DNA from: an uncultured Campylobacter sp.
GTDB taxonomy: Bacteria; Campylobacterota; Campylobacteria; Campylobacterales; Campylobacteraceae
DNA: 12,343 nucleotides
Direction of reading: 5' to 3'
Assembly (NCBI GenBank): GCA_938046705.1
Contig: CALIWP010000098.1
Span: 1 to 12,343, forward strand
Part shown: in pieces, positions 8,755-12,343 of the stretch
Layout: each line of letters opens with the position of its first letter
Numbering within the stretch: the stretch's first letter is position 1
Notes under the pieces: model-generated
What the model was told of the DNA's origin: nothing
The model's input: the letters and a program-made list of their open reading frames with translations, nothing else
The model's database searches: none
Program-made: the position numbers and the translations under genes

Positions 8755-9563
8755 AAAGTAGCGTAATAACAAATGAGCGCTCAAAAGAGCACTTCGTAGA
8801 AAACTATCGGTTTAAAATTTTAGGTCAGGAAAAAAGAAGCGAGGATACACGCTCGGCCTACGAAAGCGAATCCGGCCGTACGACCGAGCATAACGAGCGA
8901 GCCTTAAACGGCGAGCAAGAGAGCTCAAATTTAAACGACGCAAAAGAGCAAGGCGGGCATTTTAAGCCTGAGTCAAGCTTCATCGAGGAGCTTTTGAAGC
9001 GCACCGACGAGATGAGCGGCAGTATGATAAAGCTGCAAATGCAAATCGAAAACCAAGAAAACGAATTTGCTAAACGCCTAGAGAGCGAGATCCAGCGCGC
9101 TAAAGAAGACGGCATAAAGCAGGGCAGAGATGAGGCGGCGGCTAAATTTGACGAGGAGTTAAGAGCGCTTGAGAGTAGATATCTAGGATCTATAAATAAG
9201 CTAGAGGAGCAGGCGGCTAAATTTGAAAGCCTCATCGCATCTAGCGAAGCGCAGCTGTCCGCTACCGCAGTTGATATAGCCAAAGAGGTCGTGAAAAAAG
9301 AAATTTCGCTAAATTCGGCAAACATCGCCGCAGCTATCTGTAAGGAGCTTTTTAGCGAGATAAAAGACGCCAAAGAGGTGCAGGTCAAAGTAAATCCGAA
9401 AGATTACGAGTTTATCAAAGAAAATTTCTCCGGTCAAAACGTCAAAATCTCCGCCGACGAAGCCATCAGCGCGGGCGGAGCGATCGTGCTTAGCGACGCG
9501 GGCAACCTCGAGGGCACGATCGAAGCCAGACTAGAAAAAATCAAAAAGATAATAGGACAATGA
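8751..9563 (+). CDS. fliH: flagellar export apparatus protein FliH
   Basis: Cytoplasmic regulator of the flagellar type III export ATPase FliI. It docks the ATPase at the C-ring and resembles peripheral stalk subunits of F/V-ATPases. The 270-residue protein has a variable, polar N-terminus rich in Glu, Ser and Asn (about 1-75), a long charged helical coiled-coil region (about 88-165), and the FliH/HrpE C-domain (about 165-268). The C-domain includes VQVKVNPKDYEFIKE at 210-224 and the typical GNLEGTIEARLEKIK near the end (251-265). The ATG overlaps the fliG stop as ATGA and no good ribosome binding site is visible, so coupled translation is likely. The FliI gene is not in the window. Confidence 0.92.
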   Translation: MKSSVITNERSKEHFVENYRFKILGQEKRSEDTRSAYESESGRTTEHNERALNGEQESSNLNDAKEQGGHFKPESSFIEELLKRTDEMSGSMIKLQMQIENQENEFAKRLESEIQRAKEDGIKQGRDEAAAKFDEELRALESRYLGSINKLEEQAAKFESLIASSEAQLSATAVDIAKEVVKKEISLNSANIAAAICKELFSEIKDAKEVQVKVNPKDYEFIKENFSGQNVKISADEAISAGGAIVLSDAGNLEGTIEARLEKIKKIIGQ

Positions 9564-11410
9564 TAGACGTAAAATCTATGAATATGGAGGAGCTCGAAGC
9601 GCTTTGCGGGAAGCTCCGAGATAAAATTTTACAAACCGTCAGCGCAAACGGCGGGCATCTGAGCTCAAACATCGGCGCGGTCGAGCTTATCGTTGCGATG
9701 CATTATGTTTTCGACGCCGTAAAAGATCCGTTTATATTTGACGTCAGCCACCAAAGCTACGCGCACAAGCTAATCACCGGACGCTGGGATAAATTTGACA
9801 CGCTTAGAAAATTTGGCGGTATCAGCGGCTACACCAAGCCTTCCGAAAGTAAATACGACTACTTTATCGCCGGACACAGCTCCACCTCTATCTCGCTTGC
9901 AGTCGGCGCTTCAAAGGCGATCAAGCTAAAGGGCGAGGATCGCATCCCCGTGGCCTTTATCGGCGACGGCTCAATGAGTGCGGGTATCGCGTATGAGGCG
10001 CTAAACGAGCTAGGCGATATCAAAAATCCCTGTGTCATCGTCCTAAACGACAACGAAATGAGCATCAGCAAGCCCATCGGCGCCTTTAGCAACTACCTGT
10101 CGCAGATGATGGCTGGGCCGCTGTATCAGAAGTTTAAAAGCCGCGTCGAGCGATTTTTGAGCTATATGCCAGACGGCGCCGCGTATATGGCGCGCAGGAT
10201 GGAGGAGGGCATTAGGATATTTACGCCCGGGATGTTTTTTGAGGAGCTCGGGCTTGAGTATATCGGCCCCGTAAACGGTCACGACGTGAGGGCGCTTATC
10301 GAGGCTTTTAGCGTCGCAAAAGGGATGAAAAAGCCCGTCGTCGTGCACGCGCAGACGCTAAAAGGCAAGGGTTATGAAAAGGCCGAGGGGCATCTAGCCA
10401 GCTGGCACGGCGTGAGCCCGTTTGATTTACAAAGCGGCGAAGCTATCAAAAAATCAGCCGCCAAATCGGCCACCGCGCTCTTTGCGGAAAATTTGACCCA
10501 GCTAGCTAGCGAGCATAAAAATATCGTCGGAGTAACCGCCGCGATGCCTACGGGCACGGGCATAGACGCTTTGATGGAGAAGTTTCCCGATAGATTTTGG
10601 GACGTCGCGATCGCCGAGCAGCACGCTGTCGCCTCGATGGCAGCGATGGCGAAGGAAGGCTTTAAACCCTTTATCGCGATTTATTCGACCTTTTTGCAGC
10701 GGGCATTTGACCAGGTCGTGCACGACTGTGCGATCATGAACCTAAACGTCGTCTTTGCGATGGACCGCGCGGGCATAGTCGGCGAGGATGGCGAGACGCA
10801 TCAGGGCGCATTTGACGTTAGTTATCTAAATTTGATCCCGAATTTGACGATTTTTGCGCCTCGTTGCGCCGATAGCTTTAGGCTCGCGATGCGCTACGCC
10901 TACGCTCACGAGGGGCCTTGCGCTTTTCGTTATCCGCGCGGAGCTTTTGCGCTGGCACAGGGCGAATTTGAGGCGCGAGAGCTAAGGCTCGGCAAAGGCG
11001 AAATCTTGGTCGAGGGCGGCGGCAAAGCAGCCTTTATCGCTTACGGTAACGCCGTGGGCAAGGCAAACGCCGCGCGCAAAATTTTACTAGAAAAAACTGA
11101 CGGTAAATTTGATCCGAGCCTCGTTGATTTGGTGTTTGTTAAGCCGCTTGACGGCGAACTTTTGCAAGAGCTCGCGCGCAGGCATAAGATTTGGTACGTC
11201 TTTTCCGATACCGCAAAAAAGGGCGGCGTAGGCGAGATTTTGGCTGCGTTTTTGCAGGAGCGGCACATTTTTGACGTGCGCATCGTTAGCTTTGAGTTTG
11301 ACGACGCGTTTATCCCGCACGGCGCTACGACCGATGTCGAAAGGGCTCTTGGTATCGATGCGGCAAGCATTTGCGAGAAAATTTTAGCCGAAACGGCGGA
11401 TCAAATTTGA
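9560..11410 (+). CDS. dxs: 1-deoxy-D-xylulose-5-phosphate synthase
   Basis: Thiamine-diphosphate enzyme that condenses pyruvate with glyceraldehyde 3-phosphate. It makes the entry compound of the MEP isoprenoid pathway and a precursor of thiamine and pyridoxal. The 616 residues match the family length. Visible signatures are GGHLSSNIGAVEL at 31-43 (His33), DVSHQSYAHKL at 61-71, and the ThDP/Mg motif running from GDGSMSAGIAYEA (135-147) to LNDNEMSIS (162-170). Further on are the catalytic Glu353 in IAEQHAVA, DRAGIVGEDGETHQG at 402-416, and RYPRG at 457-461. The ATG overlaps the fliH stop as ATGA. AGGA at 9554-9557 is only two bases away, so coupling with fliH probably matters. A terminator-like hairpin follows the stop directly. 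Confidence 0.97.
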   Translation: MIDVKSMNMEELEALCGKLRDKILQTVSANGGHLSSNIGAVELIVAMHYVFDAVKDPFIFDVSHQSYAHKLITGRWDKFDTLRKFGGISGYTKPSESKYDYFIAGHSSTSISLAVGASKAIKLKGEDRIPVAFIGDGSMSAGIAYEALNELGDIKNPCVIVLNDNEMSISKPIGAFSNYLSQMMAGPLYQKFKSRVERFLSYMPDGAAYMARRMEEGIRIFTPGMFFEELGLEYIGPVNGHDVRALIEAFSVAKGMKKPVVVHAQTLKGKGYEKAEGHLASWHGVSPFDLQSGEAIKKSAAKSATALFAENLTQLASEHKNIVGVTAAMPTGTGIDALMEKFPDRFWDVAIAEQHAVASMAAMAKEGFKPFIAIYSTFLQRAFDQVVHDCAIMNLNVVFAMDRAGIVGEDGETHQGAFDVSYLNLIPNLTIFAPRCADSFRLAMRYAYAHEGPCAFRYPRGAFALAQGEFEARELRLGKGEILVEGGGKAAFIAYGNAVGKANAARKILLEKTDGKFDPSLVDLVFVKPLDGELLQELARRHKIWYVFSDTAKKGGVGEILAAFLQERHIFDVRIVSFEFDDAFIPHGATTDVERALGIDAASICEKILAETADQI

Positions 11411-11411
11411 G

Positions 11412-11437
11412 CTGAAGCGTTTTCGCGCTTTAGTTTT
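11412..11437 (+). terminator. probable dxs operon terminator
   Basis: One base after the dxs stop codon, CTGAAGCG at 11412-11419 pairs with CGCTTTAG at 11426-11433. This gives an 8-bp stem (one G-U pair) with a six-base loop, followed by four T residues at 11434-11437. Position and shape fit a rho-independent terminator closing the long operon. The T tract is short, so some read-through is likely. Confidence 0.55.
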
Positions 11438-11461
11438 ACGAGTTTTCTCAAGAGTATTCGT

Positions 11462-11502
11462 GCGTAAAAGGCTCAAATTTGAGCTAAATTAGCCTTTTAC
11501 GC
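11462..11502. terminator. strong hairpin between dxs and perR, possible second terminator
   Basis: GCGTAAAAGGCT at 11462-11473 is a perfect 12-base inverted repeat of AGCCTTTTACGC at 11491-11502, with a 17-base loop. The A run in the left arm and T run in the right arm would let it act in either direction. The left arm also takes part in a separate perfect palindrome, GCTCAAATTTGAGC at 11471-11484, so two alternative structures compete for it. The T-rich DNA downstream is interrupted by C and G. It may be a back-up terminator or a regulatory fold; the sequence does not decide. Confidence 0.45.
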
Positions 11503-11673
11503 TCGGTCTTTCCGCTTTTACTTTTAAATGACGCAGGCAAATTTACTTAAAATAAAAGATCAAATTTTAGCAGAAAGCACCAAACCCAAAAATCAAAATT
11601 TGACTTCAAACATCATGCCAAAATTTATAAAAAGTGCAAATTTAAAGCAAAAACTGACACAAATTTTAGTAAA

Positions 11674-11699
11674 TAATAATTTATATTACCAACTATAAA
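11674..11699 (+). promoter_or_regulatory. Fur/PerR-box-like repeat and -10 candidate upstream of perR
   Basis: TAATAATTTATATTA at 11674-11688 resembles a 7-1-7 Fur/PerR operator. The left half is TAATAAT and the right half TATATTA matches the ideal ATTATTA at five of seven positions. TATAAA at 11694-11699 follows directly as a -10 candidate, so a bound repressor would cover the promoter. TATATT near 11722-11727 is an alternative -10. PerR autoregulation has been reported in C. jejuni, which makes the arrangement plausible, but AT-rich DNA produces such matches by chance. Confidence 0.4.
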
Positions 11700-11741
11700 G
11701 AAGTTTTAAATAAAATTTTTGTATATTTAGCAAAAAATATC

Positions 11742-11746
11742 AGGAA
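11742..11746 (+). promoter_or_regulatory. ribosome binding site of perR
   Basis: AGGAA at 11742-11746 lies five bases before the ATG at 11752. It supports that start for the truncated Fur-family gene, which otherwise has little sequence to judge by. Confidence 0.6.
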
Positions 11747-11751
11747 AAACT

Positions 11752-11871
11752 ATGAACTATATGGAACTTCTCAAAAATCATGGCCTCAAAGCCACTCCAC
11801 AGCGCCTCAGCGTGCTCAAAATCCTCGATCGCCACACGCACCCGACGATCGATGAGCTTTACGAGAACCTG
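11752..11871 (+). CDS. perR: 5' fragment of a Fur-family peroxide regulator (PerR), interrupted
   Basis: Only the first 40 or so residues are present. [15 protein letters not shown] at 11-25, followed by [11 protein letters not shown] at 30-40, is the start of the winged-helix DNA-binding domain of Fur-family metalloregulators. The recognition helix, dimerisation domain and metal ligands are absent. Placement directly after dxs matches PerR of C. jejuni (Cj0322, from memory), which represses catalase and peroxiredoxin genes until peroxide oxidises it. Fur itself cannot be excluded from 40 residues. Near codon 40 the frame runs without interruption into GC-rich DNA encoding an unrelated protein, so the gene is broken in this sequence. 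The likeliest cause is a chimeric join rather than a natural truncation. Confidence 0.75.
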
Positions 11872-12343
11872 GAGGACGTCCTCCGGGAAACCGAGGTTGC
11901 AGCGGAAAAGGTCGCCGAGGGCCGGGCGCGCTTCACGCTGCTGGATAAAATAACGCCGGACGGCAAGCTCCAGGTGCAGCAGGGCATCATCGGCGGCTGC
12001 GCGGGGGGAAATTACACGAACGTCGTAGAGGCCGCCCGCTGCCTCAAGGGAAGGTCCTGCGGTGACGACGAGTTCTGCCTCTCGCTCTACCCATCGTCCC
12101 AGCCGGTGTTCACGGACCTGGACAGGAAGGGCTTCCTTGCCAACCTGATGGACGCCGGTGCGGTGATCCGCACGGCCTTCTGCGGCCCCTGCTTCGGCGC
12201 GGGGGACACGCCGGCCAACAACGCGCTGTCCATACGGCACACGACGCGAAACTTCCCCAACCGCGAGGGCTCCAAGCCCGGTCAGGGGCAGATGGCGGCG
12301 GTGGCCCTGATGGACGCCCGCTCCATCGCCGCCACGGCGGCCA
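11872..12343 (+). CDS. aconitase-family hydratase, internal fragment, foreign to the rest of the window
   Basis: This frame is in phase with the perR fragment and runs off the window end. It encodes about 157 residues of an aconitase-superfamily hydratase, closest in my memory to the YbhJ-like 'hydratase' group. The iron-sulfur ligands are visible: a cysteine in [10 protein letters not shown] (fused residue 83) and the CGPCFG motif (144-149, Cys144 and Cys147). They are followed by [12 protein letters not shown] at 164-175, the counterpart of the aconitase NRNF.GR substrate loop, and [14 protein letters not shown] near the end. Both termini of the protein are missing. The DNA is roughly 65% GC with third positions almost all G or C, unlike everything upstream. 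It probably belongs to a different, GC-rich anaerobe. The exact substrate cannot be told from the fragment. Confidence 0.75.

Larger units (their letters stand above)
11411..11751. other. intergenic region between dxs and perR
   Basis: These 341 bases hold the two hairpins near the dxs end, then about 230 bases of AT-rich, AAATTT-rich DNA, and finally the presumed perR control region. A 56-codon frame opens at 11528 and closes at 11698, but it has no ribosome binding site, resembles no family I know and runs through the presumed promoter, so it is not called. I see no tRNA or recognisable small RNA in the stretch. Confidence 0.7.

Noticed and set aside
8858..9388. 176-codon minus-strand frame opposite fliH
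   Set aside because: It is antisense to a well-supported FliH. Its Ser/Leu-rich product reflects the Glu/Lys/Ala codons of the coiled coil, and it has no separate start signals.
11528..11698. 56-codon ORF on the + strand in the dxs-perR spacer
   Set aside because: It has no ribosome binding site. The product is Asn/Lys/Leu/Gln-rich, as expected from AAATTT-type DNA, and the frame runs through the presumed perR operator and -10.
11740..12240. Long minus-strand frame over the perR/hydratase fusion
   Set aside because: It crosses the composition junction and is antisense to a recognisable aconitase-family protein. GC-rich coding DNA keeps antisense frames open.
11752..12343. A genuine novel Fur-aconitase fusion sensor
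   Set aside because: Both partners are cut inside folded domains and composition changes at the same point, so an assembly or cloning chimera is far more likely than a functional fusion.

Overview
The window reads as a chromosomal segment of a Campylobacter-type epsilonproteobacterium. The evidence is the gene content and order (rplY, pth, an LptF/LptG-type permease, lysA, pheA, hisC, fliF, fliG, fliH, dxs, then a Fur-family regulator), which from memory matches the C. jejuni block around Cj0311-Cj0322. The DNA is also very rich in AAATTT-type words. Base composition looks moderate rather than strongly AT-rich, which would fit the oral C. rectus/showae/curvus group better than C. jejuni. That species-level placement is an inference.

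Layout. Positions 45-1153 hold translation genes: ribosomal protein L25 (rplY) and peptidyl-tRNA hydrolase (pth, TTG start). Positions 1154-1481 are an AAATTT-rich spacer with one doubtful ORF. Positions 1482-2543 encode a six-TM LPS-export permease. After a possible promoter near 2570 comes a tightly packed run on the + strand: lysA (lysine and cell-wall diaminopimelate pathway), pheA (bifunctional chorismate mutase/prephenate dehydratase), hisC, the flagellar base genes fliF, fliG and fliH, and dxs (isoprenoid precursor synthesis). From pheA onward the genes are 1 bp apart, abutting, or overlapping by 1-4 bp, so they are probably one transcription unit with translational coupling. FliF is the MS ring, FliG the rotor/switch protein bound to it, and FliH the regulator of the export ATPase. 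Motor-base genes therefore share an operon with amino-acid and isoprenoid enzymes. A terminator-like hairpin follows dxs directly.

Positions 11411-11751 are intergenic. They hold two hairpins, a Fur/PerR-box-like inverted repeat, a possible -10 element and a ribosome binding site, followed by the start of a Fur-family gene that by synteny should be perR. After about 40 codons (near 11860-11875) the sequence switches abruptly, in frame, to GC-rich DNA encoding part of an aconitase-family hydratase from what looks like a different organism. This is most simply a chimeric contig end. The last ~470 bases should not be attributed to the Campylobacter host without checking.

I see no tRNA, rRNA, CRISPR array or insertion sequence, and no convincing undescribed system. 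Apart from the junction and the intergenic structures, this is ordinary core genome.
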